A stretch of 64,000 nucleotides of DNA from Streptomyces sp. RPA4-2 (GTDB taxonomy: Bacteria > Actinomycetota > Actinomycetes > Streptomycetales > Streptomycetaceae), in contig NZ_CP050975.2 of the NCBI RefSeq assembly GCF_012273515.2, positions 7,626,001-7,690,000 of the forward strand, written 5' to 3'. Below are positions 38,512 through 47,200 of the stretch, piece by piece (within the stretch, counting starts at the first letter, position 1; each line of letters opens with the position of its first letter). The notes beneath the pieces were generated by a model. The model worked only from the letters and a program-made list of their open reading frames with translations. It was not told where the DNA came from and did not search any database. A program made the translations under genes and the position numbers.

Positions 38512-39636
38512 TCAGATCACCTTCAGACGCACCAGCGCTCCCAGCGTCAGTGCCCCGGGCAGCAGCGGCAGCCACACCGTGATGATCCGGAACGCCAGGA
38601 CCACCGCCGTGGCCACCGCCACCGGACCGCCCGCCGCCACCAGCGCCACGACGAGCGCCGCCTCCACCGAACCGATCCCGCCCGGCGTGGGCACCACCGC
38701 CACCGCGGCCGTCGCCGCCAGGTACGCGAGAGCCATGTGCAGCGGCGGCACCGGCAGGTCCATCGCCTGTCCCACCGCGGTCAGACCGGCGGCCTGCAGC
38801 AGCGGGAAGGCGAGCGAACCGCCCCACAGGGCGCACGCGCGCGCCGGGCGGGAGTGCACCGAGCGCGCCTCGCCGAGCGCGGTGCGCAGGAACGACAGCA
38901 CCGCCACCCGCAGCCGCCGTACGAGCAGCAGCACCGTCACCGCGACGCACAGCAGTACGCCCGCGCCGAGCAGCAGAGGGCCCGTCGCCCCGTCCGGGAG
39001 GAGGCCGCCGATCCGCAGCGCGCCGGGGAACGCGACGAGCAGGCCCGCCAGCAGGGCGAGACGGGCGACCGACTCGGCCAGCATGTACAGCGCGAGCGCC
39101 GCGGAGGAGCGGGCGAGCGGAACGCCGCACACCGTCATGAAACGCAGATTGACCGCGCCGGCGCCCAGCCCCGTCGGCAGCAGGTGATTGGCGGCACCCG
39201 CCGCGAACTGGGTGGCGAGCAGCCGCCGCGCGGGCAGCCGCTCCACGACCGCGCCCTGCCGGGTGACGGCCGCGGCGACCCAGGTCAGACAGGTCGCGAG
39301 GGCCGCCGCCAGCAGCCACGGCCACTCGGCCGCGCGCAGATGGCCGAAACCCTCCGCGAGCACGGCGCGGTGGCGCACGGCGATGACCAGCACGAGGGCG
39401 AGCGGGACCAGGCACAGGACCGACCGGAGGGGGAGGCGCCGGGGGAGTCCCTGGAGGGGACCCCGCGGGGGCGTCTGGGGAAAACGGACCGCTGTCACAT
39501 CCGGAGAGGTTTTCCACACCGCACCAACAGGAGGTTGCGGGCGAGGGTCCGGAGGCTGACGCGCCGGGCAAGGTGCGGGAGGAGCCGGGGCCGGCGCGGT
39601 CGGCGGGGCCGTGGATACCGTCGTGGATGCCGTCAT
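38512..39636 (-). CDS. Lysylphosphatidylglycerol-synthase-like membrane protein (flippase domain)
   Basis: A 374-residue protein. A Pro-rich cytoplasmic tail of about 60 residues is followed by about eight membrane segments. Family marks are AAGAANHLLPTGLGAGAVNLRFM, GVPLARSSAALALYMLAESVARL and VAVVPTPGGIGSVEAALVVALVAAGG, the last being highly typical of the UPF0104/AglD flippase-like domain. It has no synthase C-terminal domain, so it is not MprF proper. Members move or anchor lipid-linked compounds. ATG 39636 has AGGGAA upstream. It is divergent from the ABC exporter across an 87-base gap. Confidence 0.85.
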   Translation of the reverse strand: MTASTTVSTAPPTAPAPAPPAPCPARQPPDPRPQPPVGAVWKTSPDVTAVRFPQTPPRGPLQGLPRRLPLRSVLCLVPLALVLVIAVRHRAVLAEGFGHLRAAEWPWLLAAALATCLTWVAAAVTRQGAVVERLPARRLLATQFAAGAANHLLPTGLGAGAVNLRFMTVCGVPLARSSAALALYMLAESVARLALLAGLLVAFPGALRIGGLLPDGATGPLLLGAGVLLCVAVTVLLLVRRLRVAVLSFLRTALGEARSVHSRPARACALWGGSLAFPLLQAAGLTAVGQAMDLPVPPLHMALAYLAATAAVAVVPTPGGIGSVEAALVVALVAAGGPVAVATAVVLAFRIITVWLPLLPGALTLGALVRLKVI

Positions 39637-39685
39637 GAGTTCCCTGGGTCGTTCCTTCGTGCGCGTGGACTTCTTCCGCGAGACA

Positions 39686-39716
39686 TTGACCTCAACGAAG
39701 CTTGAGGTCCTACGGT
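39686..39716 (+). promoter_or_regulatory. MerR-type promoter with 19-bp spacer and palindrome
   Basis: -35 TTGACC (39686-39691) and -10 TACGGT (39711-39716) are 19 bases apart. The spacer holds GACCTCAA (39688-39695) and TTGAGGTC (39702-39709), a perfect 8-bp inverted repeat. This is the textbook layout for MerR-family activation. The ATG of the ABC exporter is seven bases past the -10, so its mRNA is leaderless. Confidence 0.85.
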
Positions 39717-39723
39717 CACTTCC

Positions 39724-41631
39724 ATGAGCATGGAGACCACAGCCTGGACACAGCTGCACAGCGTGATGAACGCGCAGCAGGAGCGCCGCCCCTTCGCCCG
39801 CGCGACACTGCGCCGCATCGCGGCCTTCGCCCGCCCGCACCGCCGCCGTATCGGCCAGTTCGTCGTGCTCAGCGTGATCACCGCGCTGCTGGCCGTCGCG
39901 ACACCGGTGCTCGCGGGGCGCGTCGTGGACGCCATCGTTTCCCGCGGCGACGAGGGCACCGTCGTCCGCCTTGCCGTGCTCATCGCGATCATCGCGTTCG
40001 CCGAGGCGGGACTGGGGATTCTCAGTCGCTGGCTGTCGGCGACGCTGGGGGAGGGGCTCATCCTGGATCTGCGGGCGGCTGTGTTCGATCATGTACAGCG
40101 CATGCCGGTCGCGTTCTTCACACGTACCCGTACGGGCGCGCTCGTCAGTCGACTCAACAACGACGTGATCGGCGCCCAGCGCGCCTTCAGCAACACCCTC
40201 TCCGGAGTGGTCGGCAACGTCGTCACCCTGCTGCTCACCCTCGCCGTCATGCTGACCCTGTCCTGGCAGATCACGCTGCTCGCCCTGGTGCTGCTGCCCG
40301 TGTTCGTGGTGCCCGCGCGGCGCATGGGCAGCCGGATGGCCAGGATGCAACGCGAGGCCGCGCAGCTGAACGCGGCCATGGGCACCCGGATGACCGAGCG
40401 GTTCTCCGCACCCGGCGCCACCCTCATCAAGCTCTTCGGGCGGCCCGAGGACGAGTCCGCCGAGTTCGCGGCGCGGGCCGGGCGGGTACGGGACATCGGG
40501 GTGCGTACGGCGATGGCGCAGTCGGCGTTCATCACGGCCCTGACACTGGTCTCCGCGCTGGCGCTGGCGCTCGTGTACGGGCTGGGCGGCTGGTACGCGC
40601 TGCGCGGCAGCCTGGAACCGGGCGCCGTCGTCTCGCTCGCGCTGCTGCTGACCCGCCTGTACGCGCCCCTCACCTCGCTCGCCGGGGCGCGCGTCGAGGT
40701 CATGAGCGCCCTGGTCAGCTTCGAACGCGTATTCGAGGTGCTCGACCTCAAGCCGCTCATCGAGGAGAAGCCGGACGCCCAGGAGGTCCCGGAAGGCCCG
40801 GCTTCCGTGGAGTTCGACGACGTCAGCTTCGCCTACCCCGCCGCGGACAAGGTCTCCCTCGCCTCCCTGGAGGAGGTCGCCGCCCTCGACACCCGCGCCG
40901 GCGCCGAGGTCCTGCGCGGCGTCTCCTTCCGCGCCGAACCCGGCCAGACCGTCGCGCTCGTCGGCTCCTCCGGTGCGGGCAAGTCGACCATCGCCCAACT
41001 GCTGCCGCGGCTGTACGACACCGACGCGGGCGCGGTCCGCATCGGCGGCGTCGACGTCCGCGACCTGAGCGCCGAGTCGATCCGCCGGACCCTCGGCATG
41101 GTCACCCAGGACGGACACCTCTTCCACGACTCGGTACGCGACAACCTGCTGCTGGCCCGCCCCGCCGCGACGGAGCAGGAACTGTGGGACGTACTGCGCC
41201 GCGCCCGGCTGGAGGAACTCGTACGCTCGCTGCCCGACGGCCTCGACACCGTGGTCGGCGAGCGCGGCTACCGGCTCTCCGGCGGCGAACGCCAGCGGAT
41301 GACCATCGCCCGGCTGCTGCTCGCCCGCCAGCGCGTCGTCATCCTCGACGAGGCCACCGCCCACCTGGACAACACCTCGGAGGCGGCCGTGCAGGAGGCG
41401 CTCGCCGAGGCGCTGGCGGGGCGTACGGCCCTGGTGATCGCCCACCGGCTGTCCACGGTGCGCGCCGCCGACGTGATCCTGGTCGTCGAGGCGGGACGGA
41501 TCGTGGAGCGGGGTACCCACGAGGAGCTGCTGGCGGCGGAGGGGCGGTACGCGGAGCTGTACCGGACCCAGTTCGACGAGCCCCGGCCGGAAAGCGCCCG
41601 GGAACGGAGCCTCGGGCTGATGATGGACTGA
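39724..41631 (+). CDS. ABC exporter, permease fused to ATPase
   Basis: A 635-residue half-transporter. The first ~350 residues hold six membrane helices (HRRRIGQFVVLSVITALLAV, and further segments). The ATPase domain has Walker A VGSSGAGKST near residue 413-422, the signature LSGGERQRM near 517 and Walker B VVILDEATAHLD near 538. It probably forms a homodimer that exports lipids, drugs or peptides. The MerR-type promoter immediately upstream suggests induction by a small toxic molecule or metal, favouring a detoxification pump. ATG 39724 is the first start after the promoter. No MerR gene lies in this window. Confidence 0.93.
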   Translation: MSMETTAWTQLHSVMNAQQERRPFARATLRRIAAFARPHRRRIGQFVVLSVITALLAVATPVLAGRVVDAIVSRGDEGTVVRLAVLIAIIAFAEAGLGILSRWLSATLGEGLILDLRAAVFDHVQRMPVAFFTRTRTGALVSRLNNDVIGAQRAFSNTLSGVVGNVVTLLLTLAVMLTLSWQITLLALVLLPVFVVPARRMGSRMARMQREAAQLNAAMGTRMTERFSAPGATLIKLFGRPEDESAEFAARAGRVRDIGVRTAMAQSAFITALTLVSALALALVYGLGGWYALRGSLEPGAVVSLALLLTRLYAPLTSLAGARVEVMSALVSFERVFEVLDLKPLIEEKPDAQEVPEGPASVEFDDVSFAYPAADKVSLASLEEVAALDTRAGAEVLRGVSFRAEPGQTVALVGSSGAGKSTIAQLLPRLYDTDAGAVRIGGVDVRDLSAESIRRTLGMVTQDGHLFHDSVRDNLLLARPAATEQELWDVLRRARLEELVRSLPDGLDTVVGERGYRLSGGERQRMTIARLLLARQRVVILDEATAHLDNTSEAAVQEALAEALAGRTALVIAHRLSTVRAADVILVVEAGRIVERGTHEELLAAEGRYAELYRTQFDEPRPESARERSLGLMMD

Positions 41632-41721
41632 GGGGCCACCGGGCCACACCGGCAGGAAAGCCGCACTGCAGGACAATGATGGAGCACTCGGGATCGTCGC
41701 ATCGACGTAAGGGGAATCCTC

Positions 41722-42642
41722 ATGGGTCAGATCGGATCGATCGGCCTGATTCTGCATCCCAGGCGCAATCCGGGGCCGGTCATCGAATCCGTCGTCCACT
41801 GGGCCCGTACGCACCGGACCGAGGTGCTGGGGCTGCCGGACGAGGTGGGACGCATCGCCTGCAGCGCCGTGGCCGTGCCGGCCGACGACCTGGTGGCCCG
41901 GGCCGGTCTGATCGTCAGTCTCGGCGGTGACGGAACCATGCTCCGCGCCATGCGGCTGCTCTCCGGCTCCGCCACCCCGGTGCTCGGCGTCAACCTGGGC
42001 CGGCTGGGCTTCCTCGCCGAGATCGACGTCGAGGACCTGGCAGCGGCGCTGGACCGCATCGACGGCGGCCGCTTCACCACCGAGGCCCGCATGGCCGTAC
42101 GGACCCGCCTGCCGGACGGGCGCGAGTGCCGGGCGTTCAACGACATCGCCCTCGTACGGGTGCCGGGCCACGGAATGGCCGCCATCTCCATCAGTCTCCA
42201 GGGGGACGAGTTCATCCGATACGCGGCCGACGCGCTCGTGGTCGCCACCTCGACCGGATCGACGGCGTACAGCTTCGCCGCGGGCGGCCCGATCCTCTCG
42301 CCCAGGGTGGAGGCCATCCTCGTCGTCCCGGCCAGCGCGCACTCGTCGTTCGACAGGGCGCTCGTCCTGCCGGCGGACGAGCAGGTGGTGCTCGAACTGC
42401 TCCCCACGACAGGGCGGTTGGCGGTCGAGGTCGACGGTGAGGTGGTCGAGTACCTCGACGCGGGTGACCGGATCACCGTGACGGCCTGCCCCGCGGTGGC
42501 CCATGTGGTGCGCCTCGGCGGCACCACGTTCTACCAGCGGGCCCGCAGGAAGCTCGGCATCAGGGGAAGCCTCGAAGCGGGCCGCCTCCATCCCGACGAG
42601 CACGTCGATTTCGCGCTCCACGCCGATATCGCGGAGCAGTGA
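41722..42642 (+). CDS. NAD kinase (NadK) paralogue
   Basis: A 306-residue ATP-NAD kinase family protein. LGGDGTMLRAMRLL (GGDGT near 68-72) is the catalytic motif, followed by GVNLGRLGFLAEID, FNDIALVRVPGHG and STGSTAYSFAAGGPILSPRVEAILVVPASAHSS, the family core. It phosphorylates NAD to NADP in the cytoplasm. Streptomyces carry more than one copy; this may be the accessory one, as no DNA-repair genes (recN type) lie beside it as they do at the main nadK locus. AAGGGG is upstream of ATG 41722. It converges with the nhaA gene. Confidence 0.93.
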   Translation: MGQIGSIGLILHPRRNPGPVIESVVHWARTHRTEVLGLPDEVGRIACSAVAVPADDLVARAGLIVSLGGDGTMLRAMRLLSGSATPVLGVNLGRLGFLAEIDVEDLAAALDRIDGGRFTTEARMAVRTRLPDGRECRAFNDIALVRVPGHGMAAISISLQGDEFIRYAADALVVATSTGSTAYSFAAGGPILSPRVEAILVVPASAHSSFDRALVLPADEQVVLELLPTTGRLAVEVDGEVVEYLDAGDRITVTACPAVAHVVRLGGTTFYQRARRKLGIRGSLEAGRLHPDEHVDFALHADIAEQ

Positions 42643-42685
42643 CACACCCGGACTCCGTACCCGTATGCGTGCGAACGAGCCGGTT

Positions 42686-44602
42686 TCAGGCCGGCCGGCC
42701 GGCCCCGGTGAGCGCCGCCCTCTCCCGCGCCGCGCGTACGGCCGCGGACAGCGAGGCGATGTCGTAGGCGCCGTGGTGACGGCGGCCGTTGACGAAGAAC
42801 GTCGGGGTACCCGAGACGCCGCTGAGATCGGCGGACTCCAGGTCCGCGGCGATATGGGCCGAGCCCACCCCCGCCCGCAGGTCGGCGCGGAAGCGGGCGG
42901 TGTCGAGGCCGATCTCCTCGGCGTAGTGGAGCAGGTCCTTCGGCAGCAGGTCCCCCTGGTGCTCCAGCAGCAGATCGTGCATCTCCCAGTAGCCGTCCTG
43001 GAGGGCGGCGGCCTCGGCGGCCTCGGCGGCGAGCTGGGCGTTGGGGTGCACGTCGTGCAGCGGCAGATGCCGCCATACGTAGCGCACGTCCCCGAAGTCG
43101 GCGAGCAGCTCGCGCACCACGGGCTCGGCCAGTCCGCAGTACGGGCACTCGAAGTCCCCGTACTCGACCAGTGTCACGGGCGCGTCCAGGGGGCCGCGTA
43201 CGTGGTCGCGTCGCACGTCGACGGAGTCGCTGAGATCCACGATGCCCTGGCTCGTACCGAGGAGGGCCCGGGAGCGGGAACGCTTCGGCAGGGCGCCGAT
43301 CACCCGGGTGACCAGCCAGGTGAGGACGAACGAGCCGACCACGGCGGCCAGGATCCCGATCTTCGCCTGCGCCAGTTCGTCGCCGTCGAAGGCGAGGGTC
43401 GCGATCAGCAGGGAGACGGTGAACCCGACCCCGGCCAGGGTGCCGCCCGCGGTGATGGCGCCCCAGCCGGCCGGCGGCCGGAGGCGTCCGCGGCTGACGC
43501 GTGTGGTGAGGAGGGCGGCGCCGATGATGCCGAGCGGTTTGCCGAGGACGTAGCCGAAGAGGATGCCGAGCGTGATCGGCGAGGTGAAGGCGTGCGCCAG
43601 CTGGCCGCCGCTGACGGTGATGCCGGCGTTGGCGAGGGCGAACAGCGGCACGATCACATAGCTCGTCCAGGGGTGGAACATCCGCTGGAGGCGCTCGTTG
43701 GGGGAGAGCGTCGAGGCCAGTCCCCGGCGTACGGTGCGCTCCAGTTCCGGCGTCGGCTGCTCGCGGAAGCGCCGGAACAGTGTGGTCGCGTGCTCCAGGT
43801 CGCTGCGTTCGGCCGGGCGGGCGTACGTCAGCAGACCCATCGCGAGTCCCGTCACGACCGGGTCCACACCCGACTTCAGGAGCGCCACCCAGATCGCCAC
43901 GCCCAGCACCGCGTACAGGGCCGGGATCCGCATGCCCAGGGTGCGGCGTACCAGGAGGAGGACCGCGAACAGGCCCAGCGCCGTCAGCAGCGCGGGCACC
44001 GAGACGGCTTTGCTGTAGGCGAAGGCGATGACGGCCAGTGCGACGAAGTCGTCCACGACGGAGACGCTGAGGATGAAGACCCGCAGACTGCCGGGCAGCC
44101 GCGTACCGAAGAGGGCGAGCATGCCCAGCGCGAAGGCCGTGTCCGTCGACATGGCGGTGCCCCACCCCTGCGCGGAGGCGTGGCCCGCGTTGACGGCCAG
44201 ATAGACCGCGACCGGCACGGCCATACCGCTGAGCCCCGCGAGCACCGGCAGCGTGACCCGCCGGCGCTCCCGTAGTTCGCCCATGTCGAACTCGCGGCGC
44301 GCCTCGAGGCCCACGACGAAGAAGAACAGGGTCATCAGCCCGCTGTTCACCCACTCGCGCAGCCCCAGGGAGACCCCGCCCGACCCGATGCGGACCGACA
44401 GCTCGGTGTGCCAGAAGGACGCGTACGAGCCGGGCCCGAGGTTGGCCCAGGCGAGGGCCAGGAGCGCCGCGGTGAGCAGCACGGCGGCGCTGCCGGTCTC
44501 GGTCCGCAGGAAGTCCCGCAGCGGACCGTGGGCGCTCGTGCCGCACTCGGTCTGCCCCGACAGGAGGGGGCTCTCGGGCGGCTCAGGTGGCTCAAGTGGC
44601 AC
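42686..44602 (-). CDS. nhaA: NhaA Na+/H+ antiporter fused to DsbA-like thioredoxin domain
   Basis: A 638-residue fusion. Residues ~20-440 are NhaA, with about 11-12 helices and the ion-binding [18 protein letters not shown] (paired Asp) and [14 protein letters not shown]. After a linker near 450, residues ~460-638 are a DsbA-type domain ([32 protein letters not shown]) with CPYC at 486-489 and the cis-Pro loop [20 protein letters not shown]. The antiporter exports Na+ for H+. The oxidoreductase part faces a side that cannot be fixed from sequence. This fusion is known from other actinobacteria. The start is GTG 44602 (GGAG five bases upstream) or GTG 44608. Confidence 0.92.
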   Translation of the reverse strand: MPLEPPEPPESPLLSGQTECGTSAHGPLRDFLRTETGSAAVLLTAALLALAWANLGPGSYASFWHTELSVRIGSGGVSLGLREWVNSGLMTLFFFVVGLEARREFDMGELRERRRVTLPVLAGLSGMAVPVAVYLAVNAGHASAQGWGTAMSTDTAFALGMLALFGTRLPGSLRVFILSVSVVDDFVALAVIAFAYSKAVSVPALLTALGLFAVLLLVRRTLGMRIPALYAVLGVAIWVALLKSGVDPVVTGLAMGLLTYARPAERSDLEHATTLFRRFREQPTPELERTVRRGLASTLSPNERLQRMFHPWTSYVIVPLFALANAGITVSGGQLAHAFTSPITLGILFGYVLGKPLGIIGAALLTTRVSRGRLRPPAGWGAITAGGTLAGVGFTVSLLIATLAFDGDELAQAKIGILAAVVGSFVLTWLVTRVIGALPKRSRSRALLGTSQGIVDLSDSVDVRRDHVRGPLDAPVTLVEYGDFECPYCGLAEPVVRELLADFGDVRYVWRHLPLHDVHPNAQLAAEAAEAAALQDGYWEMHDLLLEHQGDLLPKDLLHYAEEIGLDTARFRADLRAGVGSAHIAADLESADLSGVSGTPTFFVNGRRHHGAYDIASLSAAVRAARERAALTGAGRPA

Positions 44603-44741
44603 AGTCACTCCGTGATTCTCGCCCCGCGCGTCGACCCGCACCCGGCGAAGCCACGGCGAGGCGCCGCCCCGGCCCCGCTCGGTTCCATGGTGCACCCCTG
44701 GTAACTCCCCGCAGGCGGTCCCTCTTCCTTCCCGGGGTCCG

Positions 44742-44794
44742 CGCGGACGCCTTCCGGGTGTTTCGCGGGGCGCGTCGCGGACGCCTTCCGGGTG
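44742..44794. repeat. 19-bp direct repeat, period 34
   Basis: CGCGGACGCCTTCCGGGTG occurs at 44742-44760 and again at 44776-44794, in the gap between the nhaA start and the end of the MFS gene. Confidence 0.6.
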
Positions 44795-44815
44795 ATTCCC
44801 GGGCGGCCGCCGCGC

Positions 44816-46642
44816 CTACGAAGGTGTGTGGTGCCGGCGCTGTCCCGTCGGCGCCGGTCCGGCCGCGGCGGGCCCCGGATCCGGCGGAGGGGCGTCCTCG
44901 GCGGGACGGCGTCCGCCGCGCAGGGCCGAGGCGAGCGCGGAGACCAGCGCCATGCCCGCGGCCACACCGAAGACGATGGCGAGCCCGTGGTGGAAGGGAG
45001 CGGAGACCAGCCGGGGGAAGAAGGTGTGACCGGTCAGGGCCGCGTGCTGGGCCGGGGAGAGGTGGGTGAGGGCTCCACCGGACGCGAGCAGGTGTTCGAT
45101 GGGGTTGTTGCCGAGGAACGTGGCGAACAACGTGCTCACCGGCGGCAGCGACGCGGCGTGTTCGGCCGCTCCGGCGGGCACGCCGTGGGCCTGGAGTCCG
45201 CCGCTGAGGGCCGCGGGCAGCGACGAGGCCAGTCCGGAGACCATCAGGGAGAAGAACACGCCGATGGACAGGGCGGTGCCCGAGTTCTGGAAGGTGGAGC
45301 GCATGCCCGAGGCGACGCCGCGGTACTCGGGCGGCACGCTGCCCATGATCGAGGAGGTGTTCGGGGAGGAGAACATGCCCTGGCCCAGTCCGTTGAGCAG
45401 CAGCAGCGCCGCGAAGGTCCCGTAGTCGAAGTCGATGGGCAGGGCGAGCAGCCCGAGAAAGGAGACCGCGACGACGATCAGGCCGGTCGTGGAGAACATA
45501 CGGGCGCCGAACCGGTCCGACAGGTAACCGGACAGGGGACCCGCGATCAGGAAGCCCAGGGTCAGGGGAAGCATGAAGACGCCCGCCCACAACGGGGTGT
45601 CCTCGAACGCGTAGCCGTGCAGGGGCAGCCAGATGCCCTGAAGCCAGATGATGAGCATGAACTGCAGCCCGCCCCGCGCGATCGCGGTCAGCAGCGCCGC
45701 CAGGTTGCCCGCGGCGAAGGCCCGGATCTTGAACAGGGCCAGCGTGAACATGGGGTCGGCGACGCGCGACTCGACGTAGCAGAAGAGCAGCAGCAGGACG
45801 ACACCGCCGGTCAGACCGGCGAGCACCCACGGGTTTCCCCAGCCGGTGGCGTGCGAGCCGTAGGGCTGGATGCCGTAGGTGATGCCGACCAGCAGGGTTC
45901 CGGCGCCCGCCGCGAAGGTGAGGTTGCCCAGCCAGTCGATGCGGCCGGGGCGCCCCGTCGAGGTCTCCCGCAGGCTCAGATACGACCAGACGGTGCCGGT
46001 GATGCTGACCGGCACGCTCACCCAGAACACCGCGCGCCAGTCGACGGCGGCCAGCAGTCCGCCGGCGAGGAGGCCGAGGAACTGGCCGGCGAGCGCGGTG
46101 ATCTGGTTGATGCCGAGGGCCATGCCACGCTGCCGGGTGGGGAAGGCGTCGGTGAGGATGGCAGCCGAGTTGGCGGTGAGCATGGAGCCGCCGAACGCCT
46201 GCACGACGCGCCACAGGATCAGCCACAGGGCGCCGGCGGCGGCCCGGAACGGGTCGAGGGAGAGCGCGACGGAGGCGCAGGCGAAGACGAGGAAGCCCAG
46301 GTTGTAGATCTTGACCCGGCCGTACATGTCACCGAGCCGTCCGAGGACGACGACGAGCACCGCCGACACCAGCAGATAGCCCAGGATCATCCAGAGCAGA
46401 TAGCCGATGTTGCCGGGTGCGAGCGGGTCGAGGCCGATCCCGCGGAAGATCGCGGGCAGCGAGATGATCACGATGGAGGCGTCCATCGTGGCGATCAGCA
46501 CGCCGAGCGTGGTGTTGGACAGGGCGACCCACTTGTAGCCGGGGCCCGCGGGCAGGTCCTTGCGGCGCACGGAGCGCAGGGCGGACGCGCCGCCTCCGCG
46601 CGGACGGTCCGGGCCACGGTCGTCGGGCGCGCGGACGCTCAC
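44816..46642 (-). CDS. MFS transporter, DHA2 (EmrB/QacA) type
   Basis: A 608-residue protein with 14 membrane segments. It has the family start WVALSNTTLGVLIATMDASIVIISLPAIF and the loop LGRLGDMYGRVK (motif A). QAFGGSMLTANSAAILTDAF and WRAVFWVSVPVSITG follow. It exports drugs or other hydrophobic compounds using the proton gradient. GTG 46642 overlaps the MarR stop (GTGA), so both genes form one operon with the regulator first. The C-terminal 35 residues are Pro/Arg-rich and cytoplasmic. Confidence 0.92.
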   Translation of the reverse strand: MSVRAPDDRGPDRPRGGGASALRSVRRKDLPAGPGYKWVALSNTTLGVLIATMDASIVIISLPAIFRGIGLDPLAPGNIGYLLWMILGYLLVSAVLVVVLGRLGDMYGRVKIYNLGFLVFACASVALSLDPFRAAAGALWLILWRVVQAFGGSMLTANSAAILTDAFPTRQRGMALGINQITALAGQFLGLLAGGLLAAVDWRAVFWVSVPVSITGTVWSYLSLRETSTGRPGRIDWLGNLTFAAGAGTLLVGITYGIQPYGSHATGWGNPWVLAGLTGGVVLLLLFCYVESRVADPMFTLALFKIRAFAAGNLAALLTAIARGGLQFMLIIWLQGIWLPLHGYAFEDTPLWAGVFMLPLTLGFLIAGPLSGYLSDRFGARMFSTTGLIVVAVSFLGLLALPIDFDYGTFAALLLLNGLGQGMFSSPNTSSIMGSVPPEYRGVASGMRSTFQNSGTALSIGVFFSLMVSGLASSLPAALSGGLQAHGVPAGAAEHAASLPPVSTLFATFLGNNPIEHLLASGGALTHLSPAQHAALTGHTFFPRLVSAPFHHGLAIVFGVAAGMALVSALASALRGGRRPAEDAPPPDPGPAAAGPAPTGQRRHHTPS

Positions 46643-47100
46643 AGTCGTTCCGCCAGTCGGTCGAGGAGGGGCAGCGCGGCGGCGAGGGTCTCGCGCTCCT
46701 GCTCGGTGAACTCGTCGAGGACGGCCGAGAGGCGGTGGACGGACTCGGAGCGGCGTTCCGCCAGCATGGCCCGCCCCTCCTCGGTGATCGCCACGATGAT
46801 CCGCCGCCCGTCCGTCGTGTCGGGCGCGCGACCGACCAGCCCGCGTTCGCCGAGCGCGGCGAGCGTGCTGGCCATCGCCTGCGGCCGTACGCGCTCCAGC
46901 TCGGCGAGGGACCCCGGCGAGCGGGGGCCGTCGGCGGCGAGCCGCGCGAGCACCGAGACGCCGGAGAGCGACACGTCCCCCACGGAGTGGGCCTGGCGCA
47001 GGCGCCGGGTCGTGCGACCCACGGCGAGGCGCAGTGCGGAGGCGAGCCGGGCGGTGTCGCCGGGCTCCCGGACGTGCTCGTGACCTGCTTCTGTATCCAC
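46639..47100 (-). CDS. MarR family transcriptional regulator
   Basis: A 153-residue winged-helix regulator. The DNA-binding region spans about 45-120 (LSGVSVLARLAADGPRSPGS, then LAELERVRPQAMASTLAALG, and wing DTTDGRRIIVAITEEG). The terminal helices form the dimer. It precedes and overlaps the MFS gene, and would repress the operon until a drug-like ligand binds. GTG 47100 is chosen, with GTG 47106 equally possible; the sequence before it has a -10-like element and no good ribosome site, so translation may be leaderless. An inverted repeat lies 26-41 bases upstream. Confidence 0.9.
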   Translation of the reverse strand: MDTEAGHEHVREPGDTARLASALRLAVGRTTRRLRQAHSVGDVSLSGVSVLARLAADGPRSPGSLAELERVRPQAMASTLAALGERGLVGRAPDTTDGRRIIVAITEEGRAMLAERRSESVHRLSAVLDEFTEQERETLAAALPLLDRLAERL

Positions 47101-47125
47101 CCTCACAGATACTGACACTAGGTTT

Positions 47126-47141
47126 ATCAGGCTGGGCTGAT
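47126..47141. promoter_or_regulatory. Candidate MarR operator ATCAG-N6-CTGAT
   Basis: Inverted 5-bp arms in an AT-rich stretch, 26 bases before the MarR start. It is positioned for autorepression of the marR-MFS operon. Confidence 0.4.
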
Positions 47142-47200
47142 CAATCAAATGTTAGTAATTATCGCGGCCCGGCTGCGTCCACGGAAGTGGGTCGGTGCCT

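Noticed and set aside
38512..42645. A 1377-codon open frame on the minus strand
   Set aside because: Only its end (38512-39636) is a real gene. The rest is the shadow of the ABC exporter and NAD kinase genes.
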